DNA of 64,000 bases from an uncultured Lachnospiraceae bacterium (GTDB lineage Bacteria; Bacillota; Clostridia; Lachnospirales; Lachnospiraceae): contig CAKRJT010000005.1 in NCBI GenBank assembly GCA_934351925.1, positions 1 to 64,000 on the forward strand, read 5' to 3'. The notes below the pieces were generated by a model. It had not been told where the DNA came from and did not search any database. It saw nothing but the letters and a program-made list of their open reading frames with translations. Positions 19,101-27,844 of the stretch are shown one piece after another. A program made the position numbers and the translations under genes. Positions within the stretch are counted from its first letter, which is position 1; each line of letters opens with the position of its first letter.

Positions 19101-22100
19101 CATTAGAGGCGCAGGCGATAAATGGCAGATATTCGACGCAGCTTAAGCTGTACGACAACGAATGGTCACTGTGGACGGTAGGAAACAGGGACAGCATACT
19201 CGACTTCACAACTGCCGCGGAGGATATGCCTTACGTCAAGATGAAGCAGCATGTACGTTCGGCAGTGATACCTGACAGTGTATTTGACATGACATACCTT
19301 GACCTGGTTGTGGGCGGTGAGGCACATGCCGTATACAATGACTACTATGATCCGATAAAGGAGCAGAACAGCAGGAACAGGCAGAACTTCGAGATAACCA
19401 TGACGAACGACAAGTTTTCCTATGACCCTCAGACAAACACCGTGACGGTAAATCCGTCTAAGGACGACAAGAAGCTCGAGGGCGAGATGATAATTACCTG
19501 GAAGGCTTATCCGCTTGCATTTTCATCGAAGCCTATACAGAGGACGCTGTCGCTGTACTGGGATAATCTGAGAGACGGATATGTAATCGTCCCTTACACC
19601 AACGGGGGAACGTATATCAACATTATAAATGCAGGATTTGAGAAGAAGATTACGAAGCCTGCTGATCCGGTAAGGACAGGATATGTATTTGCAGGCTGGT
19701 ATCTGGACGAGGACTTCACACAGGAGTATGAGTTCCCTGAGCTTATGCCGGCATACGATACCAACATATATGCTAAGTGGACTCCGGCTGAGGACACTCC
19801 ATATCGTGTAGAGCACTATACGGAGCAGATACAGACAGGTGAGTATAAGCTTGCAGACACACAGGAGCTTACCGGTACAACTGACAGCTATGTAACACCT
19901 GAGGTTAAGAAGTACACGGGTTATGATTCGCCGGCAGCACAGGAGATAAGGATAGAGGCTGACGGAAGTACGGTTCTGCGTTACTACTATAGTCTCGAGT
20001 GGCATACAGTCACCTTCAACGAGGGTGAGGCAGGCGACGAGAGTATGAGCTTCGACCTCAAATATGGTGCGACGATTGTACCGCCTATGGTTGCGGCTGC
20101 AGGATATACCTTCGTCGGCTGGGATAAGACGGTTGAGCCGGTGATGGGAACAGAGGATGTTGTCTACACGGCACTCTGGGAGAAGAAACCTGATACACAG
20201 TACCGTGTTGAGTACTATGTACAGGAGATTGACGGAAGCTACCGTCTGAAGGATTCCTTCGAGGCCGAGGGTTATACAGGCACACAGATTACGGCCGAGA
20301 GCCTGAGAAACACAGTGCTTGGCAGGAATCTGACGGCTGATAAGAAGTACACGGTCGACGGTGGAATTGTATTTGGAAATATGACCGTCAATGGTGAGGC
20401 ATACGATACCGTGAGCATCGCACCTGACGGAAAGATGATAATTAAGGTAAACTACAGACGTGAGAAACATTCATACACCTTCGATTTGGGATATGATGAT
20501 AAGCTTATCACGGCTGATACCTGCTACATGGGAGAAATCGATGTACCTGAGAATGTTACAAGAGAGGGCTACATATTCGCCGGATGGAGCTTAGACGGAA
20601 AGAACGCGGTCAAGGTAAATACAGTGATGGGTAACTCCGACGTGCTCTATGTGGCATTGTGGACACCGATAACCTACAAGGTACATTTCGATGCCAACAA
20701 TAAGAACTGTGCCGGTAAGATGGAGGATATGAATTTCAGCTATGACAAGAGCATTGCTCTTGCCGGAAATACATTTGCTCTTGAGAATTATACATTTGCA
20801 GGCTGGGCGCTTTCGGTAACGGGAGAAATATGCTACGCTGATGATGAGGAGGTCATGAACCTCACGGCTGTGGATGGCAGCACGGTTGTACTGTATGCGG
20901 TCTGGAAACCGGTTGAGTTCTGCATCACATATGAAAACCTATATGATGCAGTGAACCCTAATACAGAAGCTTACACGGTTGAGAGCGCGGCAATAACACT
21001 CAAGGCAGCGGTGAGAACCGGATATGTATTCGAAGGCTGGTACGACAACGAGGAGCTTACAGGCGATGCTGTCACGGCAATCGAAACAGGAAGTTCCGGG
21101 GACCTGACGCTCTATGCTTCATGGTCACCTGCAACCGATACAGAGTACAGGGTTGAGCACTATATTGAACAGCTTGACGGCAGCTTTGCTCTCGACAGAA
21201 CCGATGTGCTCACGGGAGTTACGGAGCAGACGGTTACACCAAAGACTGTTGAGTACGAGGGCTTCACGGCACCGTTGCCTGTGGAGGCTAAGATAAATGC
21301 AGACGGAAGCACGGTAGTGCGTTACGAGTACACGAGAAACAGCTACACAATCACTTTCGACGCCGACGGTGGTGCATTTGACGGCGATGTGACGATCACT
21401 GCAAAGTACGGTGCGACGATAGCACTTCCTGTTCCGGCAAGAGAGGGCTATGGCTTCGGCGGCTGGTACGAGGGAGATGTAAGATTTGATGCGGCGACGA
21501 TGCCTGCGCGCGACATGGCGCTTACGGCTGCATGGAACGCAGGAGAGTACGGCTACACCGTAAATCACTATCAGCAGAATGTCGACGGCTCCGACAAGTA
21601 CACACTTGTAAACAGCGTACATCTCACGGCACCTATGGACAGTGAGGTGGAAGCGGTTATCAACAGCTACGAGGGCTTTACTTCACCTGAGAGTCAGCTT
21701 GTAATCACAATCGGTGTCGATGAGACTAAGAATGTGGTTAACTACTACTATACCAGAAATCAGTACAGCCTTGCATGGAATCTATCAGGAGGCGAGGCAG
21801 AAGGCTATACGGAGGGAATGGTATACTACGGAGCTGCCGTGACAATACCTGAACCTGTGAAGTACGGATATTCATATGTGTGGGATAAGACACCGAAAGT
21901 GAACATGCCGGCTGAGAATGTTGAATACACGGCAGTGTGGACAGCTAACAGCTACACCGTAACGCTTGACCCTGCGGGAGGTGCTTTATACGCAGGTGAG
22001 GATGCGGTTAAGACTGTGGTATTTGACGCACCTTATGGAAAACTTCCTATGCCGGTAAGAAAGGGCTATCACTTCGACGGCTGGTTTACACAGCCTCAGA

Positions 22101-24649
22101 CCTCTGATAAGGCAGGTCTGTCTGCTGCAGAGGATGCTCTTGTGAAGCTGGCATATGACCACACGGTATATGCACACTACACACCTATAGAGTACAAGAT
22201 AACCTATAACAATATTGACGTGGCATTAAACGATAACCCGGGTTCCTATGACGTCACTACCGAGAGAGTTGAGCTTGCGGCTCCTGTCAGAACAGGCTTC
22301 ACCTTCAAGGGCTGGTATGACAATAAGGAACTTACGGGAGAGGCGGTCACAGTGATAAGTACCGCAGGCATGCGCGACATGGAGCTGTATGCTAAGTGGA
22401 GTGAGAACAGCTACAAGGTTGTATACCACTCCAATAATGGCGGAGACGTCACAAATGAGGAGAGCTTTACATACACTGAGAGCAGAACGCTCGCGAAGAA
22501 CAAGTTTGAGAAGGACGGCTACGAATTTACAGGCTGGTCATTAAAGGCAGGCCAGGAGGCAAAGTATACTGACGAAGAACTCGTCACCGGACTCATTGCT
22601 GATGATGGCGGAGCGCTTCATCTGTACGCCGTATGGACACCTGTAAGATACAAGATTATCTATGAGAACATGGAGGGAGCACAGAACACGGGTAATCCTG
22701 ACAGCTTCACGGTTGAGGACGATTACCTCACACTCAGGGAGCCGGTAAAGAAGGGCTATACCTTCGGAGGCTGGTACAAGGACGCAGGCTTCAAGAATAA
22801 GGTGACGGAAACGATGAAGCTTGACAGAGGCTACGACTGGATATTCTATGCTAAGTGGACAGCCAACAAATATGTGATAACCTTCGACAGTTGTCTTGGC
22901 AGCTCTGTTCCGACAGAGACACTCAGTATGGAGTACGACAAGGCGGCAAATCTTCCGCTCATCAATGAGCTGGCAGGCTTTGCAAGACCTGGCTATACAT
23001 TCCTTGGCTGGGCACTCGAGAAGGGCGGAGAGCCTGTATACAAGGACGGCGTGACAGTTACGAATCTCGCAGAGTCGGGAAATGTCAATTTCTACGCAGT
23101 ATGGCAGTTGAATGTATTTAACATCACCTACGAGCCGGGAGTGGGGGCAGTAAGCAACGACAATCCTTCAAGCTACAGTATCGAGGACAACGATGTTAAG
23201 CTTAATGCACCTGAGGCTAAGGAAGGCTATCAGTTCCTTGGCTGGTATGACGGAGAGACTCTCGTATCCGAGATAGTAAAGGGAACGCAGAGAGATTACA
23301 GTCTGACGGCTAAGTGGGGCTGCGGAGGAACCTTCAATCTCTCGTTCGTCGGAGAGGAGAAGATAACCCTCAAGGACGGCTCGACAGGCTCTAAGCTGAC
23401 CTACAAGGTTACAAGAACACTTCCTGAGGGCACACAGGCTACACCGAATCCGCTCTATGTTTACTACAGGACGGTAAACGGCACAGCCTACGGCTCAACG
23501 GTCGATATCGACATCGCAACAGACAAGTACCACTTCAAGCATGTCGGCGGTCAGGACGTCTACTTGACCTTCGGTCCGAACGATATGGAGCTGACCTTCA
23601 CGGTTGAGGAGTGGGGAGCTGAGACATCGGCTGACGGCGCGGCAAGCTTCAACGCGAATAACACCGACCGTTACTACGATGTCGAGCTCTACAAGACAGT
23701 GGACACGGTTGGAAAATATCCGGGAGAATTCGGAGATACGAAGTCTCTTAGAAGAACAATAGGGGCACTGTCACAGTACAATGCGGTGGATATGTATAAT
23801 AAGTGGTATACATATGTGCATAATACAGGCGATCCGACGATTAACCAGAAAAAACAAAAGACTGTAGACTATAGCAAGGGACCGCATATATGGTTTGCTT
23901 CACTTCATGCAGCCTTGGCAAATGCCGGAGTTGATACCGTAACCAGAGACTATGTAAAGAACGTGGCAACACAGGCAGGCTTCTATATAACGGCAGACCT
24001 GCAGGATATAGAGGATAGCTGGTGCTGGTTACGATTATACAGTGCGGGAACGGGTTATTTTGGAGAGTTCGCTTTCGACATATGTGCCGGCGGCTGGCAG
24101 CTCGATGTGGCATTTCCTTTTACGGGAGGCTCACAGGGAAATATAGCTTTCAAGTATGGAAAGGGCGATTGGACAAAGAACGGCTATGGAACCAGCTATA
24201 AGGGCAATGTAGTTGTATCAGGGTCACCGACATATGCTAAAATCAGTGTAAATGACTCTGTACAGTTGGAGGCAGCGGCTACCGGAAAGAATGAGAATAA
24301 ATGGCAGCTTGGAACGGTAGATGTTCATTACAAGGTACTTGACACAAAGGCTCCTTCACAGGTAGGTATCTCAAGTCTTGCACTTTCACAGTACAAGGCG
24401 GGCGAGCAGATTTCGATTACGGTCATCTATGATGAGGTAATCGGTTCGGTACAGAATGTTGGACTGAATGCGATTGCAGGACTTCCGATAGACAATATAC
24501 AGTATACAGATGGTGTCGGAACGAATGCCCTCACCTTTACGGCTACGCTCACCGAGGACTTCGAGGTAACACCTGATTTCAACAATGACATAAAGGCGTT
24601 AAAGCCGGTTACGGGAACAGTATCGGATATACTTGGCAACCATAACTAA
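16154..24649 (+). CDS. Giant InlB B-repeat (Listeria-Bacteroides repeat) surface protein
   Basis: A 2831-residue protein. It starts with a membrane segment (about 14-37, after WADRTRR) and a Ser/Thr/Glu/Gln-rich stalk (about 45-150). One InlB-type repeat follows near 160-230 (FDGWYYDNELTRPV). Residues about 230-1140 are a large region I do not recognise, with an Asp run near residue 770. About 13 more repeats fill 1145-2390, each with a GW core and an ALW/AKW/AVW end, mixed with about four MucBP-like units starting YRVEHY or similar. A Calx-beta-like stretch (about 2395-2510, YYRTVNGTAYGS) and a final Ig-like domain end the protein. There is no LPXTG and no C-terminal span, so it is either held by the N-terminal helix or released. 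The ending TGTVSDILGNHN is abrupt and may mean a lost C-terminus. GGGAGGAAATGCT precedes the ATG. Confidence 0.85.
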   Translation: MWKKIYDALWADRTRRAVIVVVLLALLVSGASLAVINAVNDKKPVQSVVDGDETQPTSMADVQPESSAYADSKQEETTRSDIKQTEGQTKETSENKTEGESGLPQESKPGRQDNAGTAAPSKSEESTSQAVQNVTVESSAEETTAADNGGHDNGGGNNGFYIRFATDGGSDIAPRTVTPGTRISSLPTPYKDNSIFDGWYYDNELTRPVSARDEIYGDLTLFASFSPVEELEPVENVVFTAAENVDGGSFSIKVVTEDKTLDAEAVKAALDAKNLTDPVQTDIVEVTGGDGVFVVTGKNMVVEGEASTAVAGFEDGCTYKITLADSRLTYENQPQSVREYNFTTTKEEVLNVALNSDITYIPVSDLKNITNDGKQVETLSVALYKADSDGTLGPAQLTQGEFDYAKGTLQVGDIVSIYAGLRPDLRTLETPDEQNGDIAYIEITGKNGKRYSYKNAAPEDVIFTPDILPISDKVLAGAADGTITVDNLSLDYSADVYANIGLDSQTTVDEGDYLVFYSGIFGIYEGSSAAQLESYALVTSVAGNKDGTTTIGYELTDWETVQQTMDIYTSEQMSGAEMIEGVDVASIEASIEQQAVDSGFAEEAAQYLASLALATENFTKLSDNLNLEDYKITLEDGTPVSPEQLQLMSSDLSVECKLEDGYPKATISTHPQNLSQAQGTAARDKGLSVMLEVKANITMGKKGSEDQLVITVSGTFTEEVGLDLGVSSKAVWKVWGIFPYIAEYRVTANIDVLNYTGIEVNAVMMTKNSDDDDDDDKDKSGFDTALDIADQIKELIDEAKDNGEDETAEENANRLVQRYSEMMKEESDWIKIFEQNIVDQEKLLPPCLPIIAVNLEVDFVVKVDACVAVGFDFEYITGKRYTYTIDVFAGKVYNDTVQLIEDAYEFDFYVMGRLAVKAGLEFEFKVGLFSTDIASVGFVAEAGAYTKLWGYFYYELQYTQSLGKSQQYCGALLIDVGAYLEVALEAQAINGRYSTQLKLYDNEWSLWTVGNRDSILDFTTAAEDMPYVKMKQHVRSAVIPDSVFDMTYLDLVVGGEAHAVYNDYYDPIKEQNSRNRQNFEITMTNDKFSYDPQTNTVTVNPSKDDKKLEGEMIITWKAYPLAFSSKPIQRTLSLYWDNLRDGYVIVPYTNGGTYINIINAGFEKKITKPADPVRTGYVFAGWYLDEDFTQEYEFPELMPAYDTNIYAKWTPAEDTPYRVEHYTEQIQTGEYKLADTQELTGTTDSYVTPEVKKYTGYDSPAAQEIRIEADGSTVLRYYYSLEWHTVTFNEGEAGDESMSFDLKYGATIVPPMVAAAGYTFVGWDKTVEPVMGTEDVVYTALWEKKPDTQYRVEYYVQEIDGSYRLKDSFEAEGYTGTQITAESLRNTVLGRNLTADKKYTVDGGIVFGNMTVNGEAYDTVSIAPDGKMIIKVNYRREKHSYTFDLGYDDKLITADTCYMGEIDVPENVTREGYIFAGWSLDGKNAVKVNTVMGNSDVLYVALWTPITYKVHFDANNKNCAGKMEDMNFSYDKSIALAGNTFALENYTFAGWALSVTGEICYADDEEVMNLTAVDGSTVVLYAVWKPVEFCITYENLYDAVNPNTEAYTVESAAITLKAAVRTGYVFEGWYDNEELTGDAVTAIETGSSGDLTLYASWSPATDTEYRVEHYIEQLDGSFALDRTDVLTGVTEQTVTPKTVEYEGFTAPLPVEAKINADGSTVVRYEYTRNSYTITFDADGGAFDGDVTITAKYGATIALPVPAREGYGFGGWYEGDVRFDAATMPARDMALTAAWNAGEYGYTVNHYQQNVDGSDKYTLVNSVHLTAPMDSEVEAVINSYEGFTSPESQLVITIGVDETKNVVNYYYTRNQYSLAWNLSGGEAEGYTEGMVYYGAAVTIPEPVKYGYSYVWDKTPKVNMPAENVEYTAVWTANSYTVTLDPAGGALYAGEDAVKTVVFDAPYGKLPMPVRKGYHFDGWFTQPQTSDKAGLSAAEDALVKLAYDHTVYAHYTPIEYKITYNNIDVALNDNPGSYDVTTERVELAAPVRTGFTFKGWYDNKELTGEAVTVISTAGMRDMELYAKWSENSYKVVYHSNNGGDVTNEESFTYTESRTLAKNKFEKDGYEFTGWSLKAGQEAKYTDEELVTGLIADDGGALHLYAVWTPVRYKIIYENMEGAQNTGNPDSFTVEDDYLTLREPVKKGYTFGGWYKDAGFKNKVTETMKLDRGYDWIFYAKWTANKYVITFDSCLGSSVPTETLSMEYDKAANLPLINELAGFARPGYTFLGWALEKGGEPVYKDGVTVTNLAESGNVNFYAVWQLNVFNITYEPGVGAVSNDNPSSYSIEDNDVKLNAPEAKEGYQFLGWYDGETLVSEIVKGTQRDYSLTAKWGCGGTFNLSFVGEEKITLKDGSTGSKLTYKVTRTLPEGTQATPNPLYVYYRTVNGTAYGSTVDIDIATDKYHFKHVGGQDVYLTFGPNDMELTFTVEEWGAETSADGAASFNANNTDRYYDVELYKTVDTVGKYPGEFGDTKSLRRTIGALSQYNAVDMYNKWYTYVHNTGDPTINQKKQKTVDYSKGPHIWFASLHAALANAGVDTVTRDYVKNVATQAGFYITADLQDIEDSWCWLRLYSAGTGYFGEFAFDICAGGWQLDVAFPFTGGSQGNIAFKYGKGDWTKNGYGTSYKGNVVVSGSPTYAKISVNDSVQLEAAATGKNENKWQLGTVDVHYKVLDTKAPSQVGISSLALSQYKAGEQISITVIYDEVIGSVQNVGLNAIAGLPIDNIQYTDGVGTNALTFTATLTEDFEVTPDFNNDIKALKPVTGTVSDILGNHN

Positions 24650-24681
24650 TTTGCTCACAACTTTAATATTTTACCGAAAGC

Positions 24682-24711
24682 GGCAGGGTGTCATTTACAT
24701 GGCACCCTGCC
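24682..24711 (+). terminator. Strong hairpin after the giant surface-protein gene
   Basis: GGCAGGGTG (24682-24690) pairs with CACCCTGCC (24703-24711), 32 bases after the stop. No T-run follows, and the S8 protease gene starts 18 bases later, so it may be a partial terminator or a leader structure that lowers protease expression. Confidence 0.5.
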
Positions 24712-24728
24712 TGCGTTATAATAAGAGA

Positions 24729-25541
24729 ATGAAAACAACTGAAAATAAACTGATTACAATCAAAAAAATATTTGCGGCGTTGATATTTATACTGTCTATC
24801 TGTGTTGTGCCGGCGTGCAGGGCACAGCGTGGGCAGGAGACTTTTGTGACTGACAGTGGGGTGCGTGTCGGCATTATCGACACGGGCTTTTCGGAGAAGG
24901 CGATACCGGCGGATAACATATATGGCGGAAGGAATTACGTCGATGAGAGCATGGGGATAGCTGACACCTACGGGCATGGTACGGCGGTGGCGGGCATCAT
25001 TCTCGATCAGGTGCCGGATGCAGAGCTGGTGGCTTTTGTGAGCAGTGTGTATGGACATGGAAAGCTTACGCAGGTGGATGCGGATACTTTTGCCGGGATA
25101 ATCTTAGATGCCGTCGACGTGTACGAATGTGATATCATTAACGTGAGCATGGGCTTTGCGGCGGATGTCGAGTCAGTCCGGCTGGCGATTGAGCATGCAC
25201 AGGAGGAGGGCGTGGTGATTGTGGCTGCCGCGGGCAACGATTACGCCGAAAATTCCGAGGTGGAATATTACCCGGCTGCGTATGCTACGGTTATAGCTGT
25301 GGGAGCGCTTAATGAGGAGCTGACGCAGATAGCTGATTTCTCACAGAGAGGCGGGTGGGTGAACGGCTATGAGGCGGGTGAGAATGTGGCTGTCAGGACG
25401 CTGAGCGGCAGCACGCGCACGGTGAATGGCACCTCCTACTCGGCGGCAGCGGTGACGGCGAAAGCGGCAAAGCTTTTAATGGAGAATCCCGGACTGACAC
25501 CTGGGCAGGTGTTGGAAAGAATTGACTTTACGGCGCATTGA
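24729..25541 (+). CDS. Small S8 (subtilisin-like) serine protease, probably exported
   Basis: A 270-residue protein with signal-type N-terminus (KKIFAALIFILSICVVPAC) and a complete subtilase triad: Asp51 (VGIIDTGF), His83 (YGHGTAVAGI), Ser236 (NGTSYSAAA), plus AAAGND with the oxyanion Asn. Cys30 after VPA could be a lipid anchor, but the lipobox is not canonical. There is no obvious propeptide and the domain is compact for the family. ATG 24729 is chosen because the signal peptide begins there; an upstream frame start at 24633 would lie inside the surface-protein gene and run through the hairpin. Its place just after the giant surface protein suggests it may process that protein, which is inference. 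Confidence 0.82.
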   Translation: MKTTENKLITIKKIFAALIFILSICVVPACRAQRGQETFVTDSGVRVGIIDTGFSEKAIPADNIYGGRNYVDESMGIADTYGHGTAVAGIILDQVPDAELVAFVSSVYGHGKLTQVDADTFAGIILDAVDVYECDIINVSMGFAADVESVRLAIEHAQEEGVVIVAAAGNDYAENSEVEYYPAAYATVIAVGALNEELTQIADFSQRGGWVNGYEAGENVAVRTLSGSTRTVNGTSYSAAAVTAKAAKLLMENPGLTPGQVLERIDFTAH

Positions 25542-25587
25542 TGTTAAAATCTATGAAAAGTATTTATAATTTTCAAGGAGGTTTAAT

Positions 25588-26094
25588 ATGGGATTTTTTG
25601 ATAACATTGGAAAGACTTTATCTAACGCAGGCCAGACTATCGCGCAGAAGAGCAAGGATGTTGTGGACACAGCGAAGCTCAATACAGCGATAAGCGATGA
25701 GCAGAAGAAGATTACGACAGCCTACGAGCAGATTGGCAAGCTCTATGTGGAGCGCCATGCCGATTGTCCGGAGCCGGATTTTGTCGAGTATATCGATACA
25801 ATCAAGGCGGCGGAGAACAACATCGCAGAGTGCAGGCAGAAGCTTCAGGATTTGAAGGGAGTTACAGTATGTCCTGCATGCGGAGCTGAGGTGACTAATG
25901 AGTCCATGTTCTGTCCGAGCTGCGGCAACAGGATCCGCACCGAGCAGCCTAAGCCACAGGGACCTGTATGTCCGAACTGCGGAGCACCGCTCACAGAGGG
26001 AAGCAAGTTCTGCACCTCATGTGGAGTTGCAGTTGAGGCTGAGGCGGCTAAGCCACAGGACGATACAACACAGGACAATGATACACAGGAATAA
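25588..26094 (+). CDS. Double zinc-ribbon protein
   Basis: A 168-residue cytoplasmic protein. The N-terminal half (about 1-90) is helical and charged (FFDNIGKTLSNAGQTIAQKSKDVVDTAKLN, then a coiled-coil-like stretch). Two treble-clef or ribbon-type zinc sites follow: CPACGAEVTNESMFCPSCG near 94-112 and CPNCGAPLTEGSKFCTSCG near 128-146. The tail is acidic. Proteins of this build are common in Clostridia, often near stress or membrane genes, and the role is not known. CAAGGAGG precedes the ATG, and a clear terminator follows, so it is monocistronic. Confidence 0.8.
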   Translation: MGFFDNIGKTLSNAGQTIAQKSKDVVDTAKLNTAISDEQKKITTAYEQIGKLYVERHADCPEPDFVEYIDTIKAAENNIAECRQKLQDLKGVTVCPACGAEVTNESMFCPSCGNRIRTEQPKPQGPVCPNCGAPLTEGSKFCTSCGVAVEAEAAKPQDDTTQDNDTQE

Positions 26095-26120
26095 GTATTA
26101 AGATAAGCGTTACATATACA

Positions 26121-26147
26121 AGACCGCCGATGGGCGGTCTTGTTTGT
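26121..26147 (+). terminator. Rho-independent terminator after the zinc-ribbon gene
   Basis: AGACCGCC (26121-26128) and GGCGGTCT (26133-26140) form a perfect 8-bp stem with loop GATG, followed by TGTTTGT. Confidence 0.85.
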
Positions 26148-26236
26148 GTAAGGGGCAGGGAAGACTTATTATGTGGAATATGGAACAGGAAAAAGCTACA
26201 AAGGATGCTTTTGGTTCCCCGTTTGACTTAGAAAAG

Positions 26237-26266
26237 TTGACAAATAACACTTTAAAGTGATATAGT
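26237..26266 (+). promoter_or_regulatory. Sigma-A promoter for the trpB-like gene
   Basis: TTGACA (26237-26242), 18 bases, TATAGT (26261-26266). The predicted transcript starts about 30 bases before the ATG. I see no Trp-rich leader peptide, attenuator or T-box there. Confidence 0.7.
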
Positions 26267-26303
26267 GATAAAGATATATTATAATGTAGAGGGAGGACAT
26301 TCC

Positions 26304-27680
26304 ATGAGTGAGAAGAACATTCCTTATAAGATTTACCTTGAAGAGAGCGAGATGCCGAAGCAGTGGTACAATGTGCGTGCTGATATGAAGATTAAGCCGG
26401 CTCCGCTTTTAAATCCTGCCACATTAGAGCCTATGGGGTATGATGATTTAAGACCTGTTTTCTGTGATGAACTTATAAGGCAGGAACTTGATAATGACAA
26501 TGCGTATATTGATATCCCGCAGGAGATACTTGACTTTTACAAGATGTACAGACCGGCGCCTCTTGTAAGGGCATATTGTCTTGAAAAGGCACTCGGAACT
26601 CCGGCGAAGATTTATTATAAGTTCGAGGGAAATAATACAAGCGGAAGCCATAAGCTGAATTCTGCGATAGCTCAGGCCTATTATGCCAAGAAGCAGGGAC
26701 TTAAGGGAGTGACCACGGAGACGGGTGCAGGACAGTGGGGAACTGCGCTGTCGATGGCGAGCGCTTACCTGGGGCTTGACTGCAAGGTATTCATGGTAAA
26801 GGTTTCGTATGAGCAGAAGCCATTCAGACGTGAGGTTATGAGAACCTATGGTGCGAGTGTGACACCTTCGCCTTCGGAGACGACACAGGTCGGAAGAAAG
26901 ATTCTTGCTGCACACCCGGGCACAACAGGAAGCCTTGGATGTGCCATATCAGAGGCGGTTGAGGTGGCAACACATACAGAGGGTTACAGATATGTGCTTG
27001 GAAGTGTCTTAAACCAGGTTCTTCTTCACCAGTCGGTTATCGGACTTGAGGCTAAGGCAGCACTTGAAAAGTACGGTGTCAAGCCGGATATTATCATAGG
27101 CTGTGCCGGCGGCGGCTCCAATCTTGGCGGACTTATCTCACCATTTATGGGTGAGAAGCTGAGAGGTGAGAAGGATTATAGATTTATCGCTGTTGAACCT
27201 GCAAGCTGTCCAAGCCTTACAAGAGGCAGATTTGCCTATGATTTCTGCGACACCGGCATGGTGTGTCCTCTTGCTAAGATGTACACGCTTGGAAGCAATT
27301 TCATTCCTTCGGCTAATCATGCGGGAGGTCTTCGCTACCATGGAATGAGCCCGGTTGTATCCGAGCTGTATCATCAGGGACTTATGGAAGCTGTTTCGGT
27401 TGAGCAGACCAGCGTATTTGCCGCAGCTACACAGTTTGCAAGGGTGGAGGGAATACTTCCGGCACCTGAGAGCAGCCATGCGATAAGGGTTGCGATAGAT
27501 GAGGCTTTAAAGTGCAAGGAGACAGGAGAGGAGAAAACAATCCTTTTCGGGCTTACCGGTACAGGCTATTTCGATATGGTGGCATATCAGAAGTACAATG
27601 ATGGACTTATGACGGATTATATTCCGACAGACGAAGATTTACAGGTTGGATTTGCAGGACTTCCTAAGGTGGATAAGTAA
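26304..27680 (+). CDS. trpB: Tryptophan synthase beta chain, TrpB2 type
   Basis: A 458-residue PLP enzyme. It carries the PLP lysine in NTSGSHKLNSA (Lys117), the glycine-rich phosphate loop CAGGGSNLGG and the catalytic-region ETGAGQWG. The long N-terminus (about 80 residues before YRPAPLVRA) and total length mark the TrpB2 subfamily, which is usually encoded away from trpA. No other trp gene is present here, in line with that. TrpB2 makes tryptophan from indole and serine; a salvage role or a side activity such as serine deamination is possible. GGGAGGA lies just before ATG 26304. It has its own promoter. Confidence 0.88.
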   Translation: MSEKNIPYKIYLEESEMPKQWYNVRADMKIKPAPLLNPATLEPMGYDDLRPVFCDELIRQELDNDNAYIDIPQEILDFYKMYRPAPLVRAYCLEKALGTPAKIYYKFEGNNTSGSHKLNSAIAQAYYAKKQGLKGVTTETGAGQWGTALSMASAYLGLDCKVFMVKVSYEQKPFRREVMRTYGASVTPSPSETTQVGRKILAAHPGTTGSLGCAISEAVEVATHTEGYRYVLGSVLNQVLLHQSVIGLEAKAALEKYGVKPDIIIGCAGGGSNLGGLISPFMGEKLRGEKDYRFIAVEPASCPSLTRGRFAYDFCDTGMVCPLAKMYTLGSNFIPSANHAGGLRYHGMSPVVSELYHQGLMEAVSVEQTSVFAAATQFARVEGILPAPESSHAIRVAIDEALKCKETGEEKTILFGLTGTGYFDMVAYQKYNDGLMTDYIPTDEDLQVGFAGLPKVDK

Positions 27681-27844
27681 TCAGGTTTCCGGACTGTAGG
27701 CAATGAGCCTTGCAGACCTGGTTTGCTGATAATATGATAATCAGATATGTTGTTATAAAGAGTATTATGTGACTGGCGGATTCCGGAGACGGCTTCGGGA
27801 TTCGCTTGTTTCGCCTATAAAAATAATAAAAGGAGATTGGTGTT

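Noticed and set aside
16154..24649. Long open frames on the opposite strand of the giant gene
   Set aside because: They lack ribosome sites and domains and arise from the biased codon use of the repeat protein.
27681..27840. Terminator between trpB and the NSS transporter gene
   Set aside because: CAGGT/ACCTG and other short pairings are possible, but the stem is interrupted and no T-run follows, so I do not list it.
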